Assembly: GCA_035260545.1 (NCBI GenBank)
Contig: DATFUZ010000097.1
Span: forward strand, 1-16,751
From: DATDDB01 sp035260545
Lineage (GTDB): Bacteria > Pseudomonadota > Gammaproteobacteria > Burkholderiales > Gallionellaceae
Direction of reading: 5' to 3'
DNA length: 16,751 nucleotides
Positions 7,181 through 13,579 of the stretch are shown in pieces (within the stretch, counting starts at the first letter, position 1; each line of letters starts with the position of its first letter). The notes beneath the pieces are model-generated. The model did no database searches. It had not been told where the DNA came from and saw only the letters and a list, made by a program, of their open reading frames with translations. Made by a program: the position numbers and the translations under genes.

Positions 7181-7692
7181 TACTTGGCCTTGGCGTTCGC
7201 CGCCGCCATGTCGCGCTGGAAGTCGTCCTCGATCTGCTGCAGTTGCGGCTCCATGTCCTGGGTCATGCCCTGCACCGCGATCATGGTCTTCTGCATCAGC
7301 GTGGGCATCTTGTTGATGACGGCCTGGCCGGCTGGCGTCTGGTAGAACTTGAGCATGCCCTGCAGTTCCTCTTCGGTGAAGGTCTCCTTGTAGAGCTTGA
7401 TGCTCAGCGGCTCGAAGCGCTTCCAGGAAAGCTCATCGTCCAGCAGCGCGACTATGCGCTTCTTCATCTTGTCGATGGCCGCCTCCTGCTTGGCGTTGGG
7501 CGTCTTGCCGTGCAGCGCGGCCTTGACCGAGTTGTCCATCAGGACGTTCATCTGCGCGCGCATGCCGTCCATCAGCTTGCGGGTCTTGACCACCTTCATC
7601 AGTTCCTTGATGGTGCTGTCCTTGGCCGGGGCGGCCAGCGCCGCGGCGGAGAAGAAGAGCAGGGAAAGAACTGCGAGTCGGGCGAATTTCAT
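7180..7692 (-). CDS. DUF2059 domain-containing exported protein
   Basis: This encodes 170 residues. Start ATG at 7692 follows GGAGAACACAC. Signal peptide MKFARLAVLSLLFFSAAALA (cleavage about residue 20), then an all-helical, Lys/Met/Glu-rich chain. The C-terminal block at about 101-137 (YKETFTEEELQGMLKFYQTPAGQAVINKMP, here noted in part) is the hallmark of DUF2059 (PF09832), found in many periplasmic proteins of proteobacteria whose biochemical role is unknown. The normal family length is about 150-190 residues, so it is complete. It lies 64 bases downstream of the 193-residue lipoprotein gene on the same strand and is probably co-transcribed with it. Confidence 0.85.
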   Translation of the reverse strand: MKFARLAVLSLLFFSAAALAAPAKDSTIKELMKVVKTRKLMDGMRAQMNVLMDNSVKAALHGKTPNAKQEAAIDKMKKRIVALLDDELSWKRFEPLSIKLYKETFTEEELQGMLKFYQTPAGQAVINKMPTLMQKTMIAVQGMTQDMEPQLQQIEDDFQRDMAAANAKAK

Positions 7693-7756
7693 GTGTGTTC
7701 TCCAGGAATGTCAGGAAAGCGCGCGGGCCGCACCGGGCAGCCCGCGGGCGGGTGCG

Positions 7757-8338
7757 CTACTTTACCACGGTCGAGGAAGCGACCTTTGCGAGGTTGAAGC
7801 GCCGCCCGCGATGGTGCTGGAGATAGGCGTTGGCGCGGCAGTCGCGGTCCACTTCGGGGCTGCTGTAGTCGAGCAGGTAGACCTGGCCGTTATCGGGCGT
7901 GAAACTCAGTTGCGCGGTGCAGGCGCGCTCGTGGTACACCTGCCGCGTCTGCCACTGCGGCGTGTTGTTCACCATGATCATATAGCTCTCGGTCGTATAC
8001 CAGAAGAAATACACCGCCATCTGGACGTCCGCTGGCTTGCCGGGGCGCACGTTCACCGCGGCCATCGGGATCTCGAGGTTCTTGCCGTTCGCGGCCACCG
8101 AGCCGAAGCTCTGGTTGTAGGCATACTCGAAGGCATCCGACTTGGACTTCGGGTTTTCGCGGATATACATGCGCGCGCCCACGGTGGTGCCCGGCACGAT
8201 GGCCTGGTACTTGAATTTCAGCTTGAGCACGGCGTGCGGATCCTTGTCCAGCGGCGGCTGGTATTTGCTCGGGCCGCAGCCGGCGAGGGCCAGCAGCGCG
8301 CCGGCCAGTAAAGACAGCTTCATGTAGTTCTTCATCAT
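7757..8338 (-). CDS. Lipoprotein of unknown function
   Basis: This encodes 193 residues from the first ATG of an ATGATG pair; GAGGGGGGA lies immediately upstream, so the second ATG (8335) may be the true start. Lipobox LALAGC with the acylated Cys at residue 21; +2 residue Gly suggests outer-membrane sorting. The mature part starts GPSKYQPPLDKDPHAVLKLKFKYQAIVPGTTVGARMYIRE and looks beta-rich with many Tyr/Phe/Trp (YFFWYTTESYMIMVNN). Two further Cys (CTAQLSF and DCRANAYL) could form one disulphide. No known domain recognised. It starts 15 bases after the stop of the Cys-rich mini-lipoprotein gene, so the two are almost certainly one operon. Confidence 0.7.
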   Translation of the reverse strand: MMKNYMKLSLLAGALLALAGCGPSKYQPPLDKDPHAVLKLKFKYQAIVPGTTVGARMYIRENPKSKSDAFEYAYNQSFGSVAANGKNLEIPMAAVNVRPGKPADVQMAVYFFWYTTESYMIMVNNTPQWQTRQVYHERACTAQLSFTPDNGQVYLLDYSSPEVDRDCRANAYLQHHRGRRFNLAKVASSTVVK

Positions 8339-8353
8339 TCCCCCCTCAGGTGA

Positions 8354-8584
8354 TCAGTGTTGCAGATAACGCGGATATTTCTTGTCGCACGTGGCCACGC
8401 ACGCATCCTGGGACGCATTGCAGCGGTCGATTTCTCGCGCCGTGGTGGCGTTGACCATGCAGTTGTCCTCGTGCTTGCTGCAGGCGTTGGCGCAGCTGCG
8501 GAAGGCCGGATTGGGCTGCGGCGCGACACAGCCTTGCAGCAGCAAAATGCCGGCGAGCGCCAGCAGAAAGACGGCGTGTTTCAT
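8354..8584 (-). CDS. Cys-rich mini-lipoprotein with mirrored CX3C motifs
   Basis: This encodes 76 residues. Start ATG at 8584 follows AAAGGGGAATCC. Signal peptide with lipobox LLLQGC, acylated Cys at residue 19. The mature 58 residues hold six Cys in a mirror-symmetric arrangement: C31-X3-C35-X6-C42-X12-C55-X6-C62-X3-C66. This suggests two short helices clamped by disulphides (a helical hairpin), as in twin-CX3C folds, or a metal site; which one is inference. Family not recognised. First gene of an operon with the 193-residue lipoprotein (15-base gap) and probably the DUF2059 gene. Confidence 0.7.
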   Translation of the reverse strand: MKHAVFLLALAGILLLQGCVAPQPNPAFRSCANACSKHEDNCMVNATTAREIDRCNASQDACVATCDKKYPRYLQH

Positions 8585-8632
8585 GGATTCCCCTTTAGAT
8601 AATCAGGCGGGGCGCGGATGCCCAGCCTTGAA

Positions 8633-8641
8633 ACTATAGCA
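8633..8641 (-). promoter_or_regulatory. Putative extended -10 promoter of the lipoprotein operon
   Basis: On the minus strand the sequence reads TGCTATAGT, a TGnTATAnT extended -10 element, in a short AT-rich patch. Transcription would start near 8626, about 42 bases before the ATG at 8584. No good -35 is visible, which is acceptable for an extended -10 promoter. Confidence 0.35.
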
Positions 8642-8688
8642 TAACATTGACAGCGTAGCGGTCTTGCGCGCCGGTGTCCGGCACGCAC

Positions 8689-8716
8689 CCCGGCGGGGAC
8701 GCCAGCCCCCGCCGGG
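8689..8716 (-). terminator. 10-bp GC hairpin after the peroxidase gene
   Basis: Arms 8689-8698 and 8707-8716 are perfectly complementary with an 8-base loop, 25 bases beyond the stop codon of the minus-strand peroxidase gene. There is no T-run, so it is a likely but unproven transcript end. Confidence 0.45.
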
Positions 8717-8740
8717 CGCGGGTTTGCTGCGCGCTGGCGT

Positions 8741-9793
8741 TCAGGGCAGCGCCGGCCGGCCGACCCGGTTCAGGCCTTCGTCGGTCAGGCTGTTGAGGAA
8801 GGCGACGAGGTCCGCCTGCTCGCGTGCGCTGAGCTTGAGCGGCATGATCGCCGGGTCCTGGCTGGGGCCGCGGCTGCCGCCGCGATTGTAGTGCGCGACC
8901 ACTTGCTGCAGCGTCGAGTACGCCCCGTCGTGCATGTAGAAGGCAAAGGCGCCCGAGTTGTACAGCGACGGCGTCTTGAACTTGCCTGCGTCGGCCGGGT
9001 CATGGGTCACCGCCTCGCGGCCGCTGTCCACCTTGAGCGGCCCCGCCTGCGGCACGCCGATGTTGTGGAAGCCGTTGTCGGTCAGCAGGGGCGGGGTGTG
9101 GCAGGCGACGCACATGCCCCGGCCCTGGAACACGGCAAAGCCGCGCTTCGCCGCGGGAGAGAGCGCCTTGCGGTCGCCGCGCACATAGCGCTGGAAGGGC
9201 GAGTTGCGCGCCACTAGGCTGCGTTCGAAGGCGGCGATGGCCTGGGCGATGTTCCGCGGCGTGGCGTCGCTGCCGAACACCGCCTTGAACTGCTTCCGGT
9301 AGCCGGGGATGGCGTTCAGGCGCGCCGCGGCCGCTACCGGATCGCCACCCATCTCGCCGGGAGCGCTAATCGGCCCCATGTGGCCGGGCAATGCGCCGGT
9401 CTGCTCTTCCAGCGAGGCGGCGCGCCCATCCCAGAACAGCGCGGTGGAATAGGCCGAGTTGTCCCACGACGGCGCCCAGCGGCCCAGCTCGCCGCCCTGG
9501 CCGAAGGCGCGCGCGGTCAGCCCCGCGCCCCCGGCGGAAGGTACGTGGCAGCCCGCGCAGCTCAGCGCGTCGTTTTTGGAAAGCCGGGTGTCGAACGCCA
9601 GTTGATGGCCAAGCGCGACCTTGGCCGGCGTCTGCGGATTGTCCGCCGGTGCGGTGAGCGGCGGCAGCTTCCAGGCGGAAAGATCTTCGCCGTGGGCGGC
9701 GGGAATCTGCGCCGCCGCGAGCGCGCCCAGCAGCGCGGCCAGCGCCGCGCCCTGCCTGAGGGCGAGGCGGGGGTTGAGGGGGTTCTGTTTCAT
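8741..9793 (-). CDS. Di-haem cytochrome c peroxidase (CCP/MauG family)
   Basis: This encodes 350 residues. The frame stays open far upstream, but the ATG at 9793 is chosen because AAAGGAGTGCAGG precedes it and an export signal follows (ALRQGAALAALLGALAAAQIPAAHG, cleavage about residue 35). Two haem c sites: C79-AG-C82-H83 and C228-VA-C231-H232. Family blocks in order: LGHQLAFDTRLS, LFWDGRAASLEEQ (120-131), GEMGG with E147 at the place of the catalytic Glu, FKTPSLYNSGAF, YMHDG (286-290, Met at the haem-ligand position), and a hYNRGG block. Such enzymes sit in the periplasm and reduce hydrogen peroxide with electrons from small cytochromes c; MauG-like relatives instead oxidise protein or small substrates, so the exact reaction is open. 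Divergent from oxyR with 147 bases between, which supports a peroxide-defence role. Confidence 0.9.
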   Translation of the reverse strand: MKQNPLNPRLALRQGAALAALLGALAAAQIPAAHGEDLSAWKLPPLTAPADNPQTPAKVALGHQLAFDTRLSKNDALSCAGCHVPSAGGAGLTARAFGQGGELGRWAPSWDNSAYSTALFWDGRAASLEEQTGALPGHMGPISAPGEMGGDPVAAAARLNAIPGYRKQFKAVFGSDATPRNIAQAIAAFERSLVARNSPFQRYVRGDRKALSPAAKRGFAVFQGRGMCVACHTPPLLTDNGFHNIGVPQAGPLKVDSGREAVTHDPADAGKFKTPSLYNSGAFAFYMHDGAYSTLQQVVAHYNRGGSRGPSQDPAIMPLKLSAREQADLVAFLNSLTDEGLNRVGRPALP

Positions 9794-9864
9794 CCTGCAC
9801 TCCTTTCGGTATCGGTTACGCGCAACGATCTCGGTCGTTACGGGGGGCAGTGTAGGGTGCGGTG

Positions 9865-9893
9865 TTGCGATAAAACAAATTGATTGTTTAAAT
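9865..9893 (+). promoter_or_regulatory. Putative promoter of oxyR
   Basis: TTGCGA (9865-9870) and TTAAAT (9888-9893) with 17-base spacing lie in the only AT-rich part of the divergent intergenic region. This predicts a start near 9900 and a leader of about 40 bases. Each hexamer matches consensus at four of six places. Confidence 0.35.
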
Positions 9894-9897
9894 AAAA

Positions 9898-9918
9898 GCG
9901 ATTTGCTAAAGTTATCGC
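9898..9918. promoter_or_regulatory. OxyR-like operator in the oxyR/peroxidase intergenic region
   Basis: GCGAT (9898-9902) and ATCGC (9914-9918) form a palindrome spaced by 11 bases. The core 9900-9916 agrees with the E. coli OxyR 17-mer GATAG-N7-CTATC at about 14 of 17 positions when degenerate symbols are counted; the deviations are at positions 4, 5 and 13. A second inverted repeat (AAACAA 9873-9878, TTGTTT 9884-9889) and a wider one (TGCGATAA 9866-9873, TTATCGCA 9912-9919) share the region. It lies near the predicted oxyR start (fitting autorepression) and upstream of the peroxidase gene (fitting activation). Confidence 0.45.
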
Positions 9919-9940
9919 ATCGCCATCCGCCCGAAACGTC

Positions 9941-10858
9941 GTGACACTCAACGAATTGCGCTACATCGTCGCCGTCGCCGAGACGCGCAATTTCCGCCGC
10001 GCGGCGGAGCGCGTATTCGTCAGCCAGCCCGCGCTCTCGCTCGCCGTGCGCAAGCTGGAGGATGAGCTGGGTGTGCAGATCTTCGAGCGTAGCCCGGCCG
10101 AGGTGACGCTGACCGCGCTGGGCGAGCAGATCGTCGCCCAGGCGCGGCGCGCGCTGGAGGAATGCGAGCGCGTGCGGCAGATCGCCGGTGCCGGGCTCGA
10201 TCCGTTGCAGGGGCCGCTCAAGGTCGGGGTGATCTACAGCGTCGCGCCCTACCTGCTGCCGGAGGTGATTCCGGTGCTGAAGCGGCGCGCGCCCGCCATG
10301 CCGCTGGAGATCGAGGAGAACCTCACCGCCAACCTGGAAACCATGCTGGAAAACGGCGTGCTCGACGCGGCCATCATCGCCCTGCCGTTCGGGGGACCGC
10401 GCATCGCCACCCAGGCGCTCTACGACGAGGACTTCTACGCCGTGGTGCCCGCGGACCATCCCTGGGCGAACCGGCGCCGCGTGCACGCGGCGGAGCTGGC
10501 CTCGCAGAACGTGCTGCTGCTAAACAGCGGGCACTGCTTCAGCAACCAGGTGGTGGAGGCCTGCCCCGAGCTGTCGCACCGGGGCGGGCGGATGCTGCAG
10601 GGCAACTCGCTGGAGACCGTGCGCAACATGGTCGCCTCCGGCCTGGGCATCACCGTGCTGCCCGCCTCGGCCAACCAGGAGAAATACCGCAACGGCCTGA
10701 CCCGGGCGATTCCCTTTGTGCGCCCGGCGCCCGCGCGCCGCATCGCGCTGGCGTGGCGCCAGCGCTACGCCAGGATGGCGGCCGTCGAGGAACTCGCCGC
10801 AGCCATCAGCGAGGCGGTGGAGGGGGTAAGCCGGGCCAGGAATCAGGCCGGGATGTAG
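9941..10858 (+). CDS. oxyR: OxyR, hydrogen-peroxide-sensing LysR-type regulator
   Basis: This encodes 305 residues with a GTG start; no strong SD is visible, but the N-terminus MTLNELRYIVAVAETRNFRRAAERVFVSQPALS lines up with the LysR helix-turn-helix without extra residues. Residues 1-60 are the DNA-binding domain, about 90-295 the LysR substrate/redox-sensing domain. The key feature is GHC199-FSNQVVEA-C208: both Cys stand at the E. coli OxyR positions with the same eight-residue spacing, so peroxide should form the C199-C208 disulphide that activates the protein. Conserved tail NSLETVRNMVASGLGITVLP matches OxyR. It faces a cytochrome c peroxidase gene and an OxyR-like palindrome. Its last 16 bases overlap the convergent DUF1540-like gene. 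Confidence 0.93.
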   Translation: MTLNELRYIVAVAETRNFRRAAERVFVSQPALSLAVRKLEDELGVQIFERSPAEVTLTALGEQIVAQARRALEECERVRQIAGAGLDPLQGPLKVGVIYSVAPYLLPEVIPVLKRRAPAMPLEIEENLTANLETMLENGVLDAAIIALPFGGPRIATQALYDEDFYAVVPADHPWANRRRVHAAELASQNVLLLNSGHCFSNQVVEACPELSHRGGRMLQGNSLETVRNMVASGLGITVLPASANQEKYRNGLTRAIPFVRPAPARRIALAWRQRYARMAAVEELAAAISEAVEGVSRARNQAGM

Positions 10859-11136
10859 GTGATGCAGCGCACGCGTGCGTCCAGCTTGCCGACCAGCACG
10901 CGATTCGCAGTGCATTCCAGCTCGCGGTTATGCGCGCAGCCGCTGACCTTGCATGCCCCCACGCCGGCATGTCCGTGGCCGGCGCTGTGCTCGTTGGCGA
11001 CATAAAACGTGTCGCACATCGGCGTATCGCCGTTGCCCACCGTGATGGCAATGGCATGGCAGGCATGCCCGGCGTTGTAGGCGCACTCGCCCACGCTGCA
11101 TTCGGCGATGCGGGTGATGTTGAGCAGCTTGAACAT
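10843..11136 (-). CDS. Cys-rich protein with two DUF1540-like motifs
   Basis: This encodes 97 residues. The ATG at 11136 is preferred because AGGAGGCCGCC precedes it; the open frame extends upstream without a start signal. Two tandem motifs of DUF1540 type (PF07561) are visible: C13-SVGE-C18-AYNAGHA-C26 and C62-KVSG-C67-AHNRELE-C75, each followed by a hydrophobic strand (AIAITV, RVLVGK). Extra Cys at 41 and 91 and several His (24, 27, 50, 54, 56) occur between and after. No signal peptide, so probably cytoplasmic. The family is suspected to bind metal, but function is not established. It is convergent with oxyR and the coding ends overlap by 16 bases (10843-10858). Confidence 0.75.
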   Translation of the reverse strand: MFKLLNITRIAECSVGECAYNAGHACHAIAITVGNGDTPMCDTFYVANEHSAGHGHAGVGACKVSGCAHNRELECTANRVLVGKLDARVRCITYIPA

Positions 11137-11290
11137 GGCGGCCTCCTGGTAAGGCGGCGCCGCGCCTTGCGCGCGGCCCGGCCCGGGTTGGGGTAGAAGG
11201 CTCGAAATTAGCAAAGCGCAGGGGCAACGGCAATACGCAATATCGGGTATATTTCCGTCTTTGCCGCTACGCGCGGCGCAAGAGGAAGAA

Positions 11291-11923
11291 ATGAGGAAAA
11301 ACATTGCAGCCAGGCTGGTCACGCCGGCGATCATTGTGCTTGCGGCGGTTGGCTTCCTGATCGGCTCGCTGGCCCACATGGCGGGCAATTCGCCGCACGA
11401 GGCCGGCCAGCTTTCGGCGGGTGAAACCAGGCTGCTGGCGCAGCTGGCCCTCCATCCGTCCACCGGCGGACGCTACGACGTGGTGATGCCGGACTCGCTC
11501 ACCGTGCCGCTGTGGTCCGGCAACCCCGGCATGCCTTACGACGCCAAGGATTTCATCGTCACCGGCTTCCGCAAGGCGGGCGAGGACATATCCGCCCTGG
11601 TGGACCGCCTCTACGCGCTCAACGCCAAATCGCTGCGGCTCCCGCTCACCCCCGGCCCCAAAGACGGCTACGTGGTGGACGACGGCACCTATGCCAAATA
11701 TTTCCAGTTCGGCGGCGGCGGCTGGAAAGCCCTGATGGCCGCGCATCCGCAGGTGCGCGCCGTCGTGCGCTACTCGCGGCCTGCATACAGCGAAGCCAGC
11801 GGGCTGTTCCTGATCTACGTGCGCACCGAAAGCGCGGGCGCGGGCAGCGGGGAATTCCACCTCTACCGCGACACCGGCGGCACGCTGAAACTGCTGCACA
11901 CGGAAAAGCTCTGGGTGCGCTGA
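11291..11923 (+). CDS. Membrane-anchored protein, first of a tandem paralogue pair
   Basis: This encodes 210 residues. The ATG at 11291 follows AAGAGGAAGAA and starts just before the hydrophobic segment 9-30 (LVTPAIIVLAAVGFLIGSLAHM), an uncleaved anchor or signal. The rest is predicted outside the cytoplasm. Blocks shared with the next gene: LSAGETRLLAQ (41-51), HPSTGGRYDVV (55-65), PLW (73-75), RLYALN (106-111), GYVVDDGTY (126-134), GGGGW (141-145), RYSRPAY (160-166), LFLIYV (172-177), and a final LW. No Cys and no recognised catalytic motif. Family not recognised. About a third of residues are identical to the neighbour by eye. Confidence 0.7.
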   Translation: MRKNIAARLVTPAIIVLAAVGFLIGSLAHMAGNSPHEAGQLSAGETRLLAQLALHPSTGGRYDVVMPDSLTVPLWSGNPGMPYDAKDFIVTGFRKAGEDISALVDRLYALNAKSLRLPLTPGPKDGYVVDDGTYAKYFQFGGGGWKALMAAHPQVRAVVRYSRPAYSEASGLFLIYVRTESAGAGSGEFHLYRDTGGTLKLLHTEKLWVR

Positions 11924-11970
11924 GACGAACAGGGCGGCGCGTTGCCGCGTTAGGGAAAAAGGGGAAATCC

Positions 11971-12588
11971 ATGAAAAAGAAAATCGCTTCGGCCTTGTTC
12001 ATCCTGGTCTGCGGAGGGCTGGCCGTCTCCGCGCTCATGCACATGATGGGCGACGCCGAGAGCCCGGCAGACGGCCTTTCCGAATCGGAAACGCGCGTCC
12101 TCACCCAGGTCATCGCCCATCCCTACACCGATGGCGGCTATAACGTGGTGAGCCCCAGGACCGTCATCGCACCGCTGTGGGGCCACGACGCGCGCAGCAC
12201 CGAGGCGCGCAAGCAATCCATCCTCGCCGTGCTCGCGCCCAGGGATCCGGCGGCCGCCAGCATGGTCGAGCGCCTCTACCAGCGCAACAACGCCTCCGTC
12301 CACCTCGCACTCAAATCGCAGCCCGACAAGGGCTACATCGTGGACGACGGCAGATACGAAGCGCTGTTTCAGCCGGATGGCGGCGGCTGGGCCAAATGGC
12401 GCACGGCCTATCCCAAGGCGCGCGAATACATCCGCTTCTCAAGGCCAGTCTACGACCCGCGCACCAGCCTCTTCATCATCTACATCGAAGGGCGCGACCC
12501 GGTGAGCGGCACCGGTGTTGTCAAACTCCTCAAGGACGACCACGGCAAGCTCATCACTATAGGCGTGGCCACGCTCTGGAAGCTGTAG
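11971..12588 (+). CDS. Membrane-anchored protein, second of the tandem paralogue pair
   Basis: This encodes 205 residues. The ATG at 11971 follows AAAAAGGGGAAATCC and opens MKKKIASALFILVCGGLAVSALMHMM, a Lys-rich start plus one hydrophobic segment (5-24). The Cys at 14 lies in FILVCGG, but the context is not a good lipobox. Shared blocks with the preceding gene: LSESETRVLTQ (36-46), HPYTDGGYNVV (50-60), PLW (68-70), RLYQRN (101-106), GYIVDDGRY (121-129), GGGW (137-140), RFSRPVY (155-161), LFIIYI (167-172), and LWKL at the end. The 47-base gap suggests co-transcription. Arose by tandem duplication followed by much divergence, so each copy has probably been kept for its own job. Function unknown. 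Confidence 0.7.
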   Translation: MKKKIASALFILVCGGLAVSALMHMMGDAESPADGLSESETRVLTQVIAHPYTDGGYNVVSPRTVIAPLWGHDARSTEARKQSILAVLAPRDPAAASMVERLYQRNNASVHLALKSQPDKGYIVDDGRYEALFQPDGGGWAKWRTAYPKAREYIRFSRPVYDPRTSLFIIYIEGRDPVSGTGVVKLLKDDHGKLITIGVATLWKL

Positions 12589-12827
12589 AGGACGAAGCGG
12601 ATACGCGCGGAAAAGGATTTCGCCTGCGAGGCCAGGCCGACCGGCTCAGGCGGCCAAAGCGGTCATGGCTGGGGGGCGGGAAGGGCGGGAGCGTGCCCTA
12701 AGCAGCCCTTTAAGATTGCTCACGCTAGGTCAGTTATTTCGGCAATAACGGACGATTTCCGTCGTTGCCCGCAATGCCCGCTTCATGTCCAATAACAGTC
12801 GATTGCGGTACGATGTCTAGCGACCGA
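12589..12827. other. Intergenic stretch at the edge of a lower-GC region
   Basis: No gene is supported here. The stretch follows the paralogue pair and precedes a convergent gene. It holds only weak hairpins, such as GTTATT ... AATAAC in 12732-12750, and no clear T-run terminator. Base composition starts to fall from here towards 14160. Confidence 0.4.
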
Positions 12828-13310
12828 CTACTGGCCCGAAGAGAACCCGGCGAGCACCCATTTCCCCACCCGATAGCATGCGAGCGCCAAAAGCAGCATG
12901 AGACTTACTCCGATGGTTGGGGGGAAGATGGCTGCGGCTATCCAGCCAAAGTCCGGAGTGCGAACTGAGTTCATTATCATCTGTCTCTGCTCTTTGGATA
13001 ACTGCTGGTCGCAGGCCATTTTCGCGCGATCTTCTTCAGCCATTTGATTGGCTATCGCGTCATACTCGTTACCCACTGGAGCGTCGAACGTTGGCTTTTG
13101 TTTATACGTCTGTGGCTTCGGCGAATTTCTTGCGCAATCTTTGAGATAGCTTCCAAGGGCTTGCTCGCGGAGATGATCCATGTGTTCAGAATATTCCCAG
13201 CTGTATGCGATCTCGCTTCTTGACGTGTACACGACAAAACCGGCCCAGGCGCACGCGGCTATCAGCCATACTCGCAAAAGACCACGTTTCCATCTAATCT
13301 GGCGCGTCAT
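12828..13310 (-). CDS. Two-segment membrane protein, unknown function
   Basis: This encodes 160 residues. Start ATG at 13310; the SD is weak (GCGGA). Hydrophobic segments at about 11-28 (LLRVWLIAACAWAGFVVY) and 121-147 (FGWIAAAIFPPTIGVSLMLLLALACY) flank a charged loop of about 90 residues containing two Cys (59, 100) and many Glu/Gln/Lys. The positive N-terminus (RQIRWKRG) predicts the N-terminus inside and the loop in the periplasm. No domain recognised. Codon use is more AT-tolerant than in the flanking genes, in keeping with an acquired segment. Confidence 0.6.
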   Translation of the reverse strand: MTRQIRWKRGLLRVWLIAACAWAGFVVYTSRSEIAYSWEYSEHMDHLREQALGSYLKDCARNSPKPQTYKQKPTFDAPVGNEYDAIANQMAEEDRAKMACDQQLSKEQRQMIMNSVRTPDFGWIAAAIFPPTIGVSLMLLLALACYRVGKWVLAGFSSGQ

Positions 13311-13489
13311 GTTGTTCCGCTATCTGTATGTTTTCCGGTTGCGACCGCGTAGATTTGGCGCGCGGCCAAACGTGTAATGTGTTATGTAGTGCGTAAGCGT
13401 GGTGGAACTGTTCGAACGCGCGCTACGATCGCACGTCGTCGACGACTTTGAGGTGTTCCTCCCCGGCGGTCGACTTAATGTATTCAGCG

Positions 13490-13579
13490 AGCGTAGCCCG
13501 GATGCAGTGGAGCGGAATCCGGGTTGAACCGGCAGCTTACCCCATCCCGGATTCCATTGCATTACATCCGGGCTACGCT
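13490..13579. repeat. 90-base inverted-repeat element (MITE/REP-like)
   Basis: Arms 13490-13523 and 13546-13579, each 34 bases, match at 29 positions: perfect outer 15 bases (AGCGTAGCCCGGATG), a diverged 11-base middle and perfect inner 8 bases (AATCCGGG), around a 22-base loop. The GTAGCCCGGATG ... AATCCGGG motif is a familiar dispersed repeat type in proteobacterial genomes. No transposase is adjacent, so it is non-autonomous here. The right arm runs into the neighbouring coding sequence and supplies its last codons and its TAG stop (13573-13575). Confidence 0.75.

Noticed and set aside
9794..10486. N-terminal extension of the peroxidase frame across the divergent region into oxyR
   Set aside because: It would run antisense to oxyR; the SD and signal peptide at 9793 define the real start.
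11137..11463. N-terminal extension of the DUF1540-like protein
   Set aside because: It lies antisense to the first paralogue gene, has no domain, and a good SD exists at the 11136 start.
11512..11970. Upstream part of a long plus-strand frame joined to the second paralogue
   Set aside because: It is an out-of-phase reading of the first paralogue; ATG 11971 has its own SD and membrane segment.
13435..13446. 12-base perfect palindrome GTCGTCGACGAC
   Set aside because: Short, without a repeat partner or promoter context; expected by chance in GC-rich DNA of this length.
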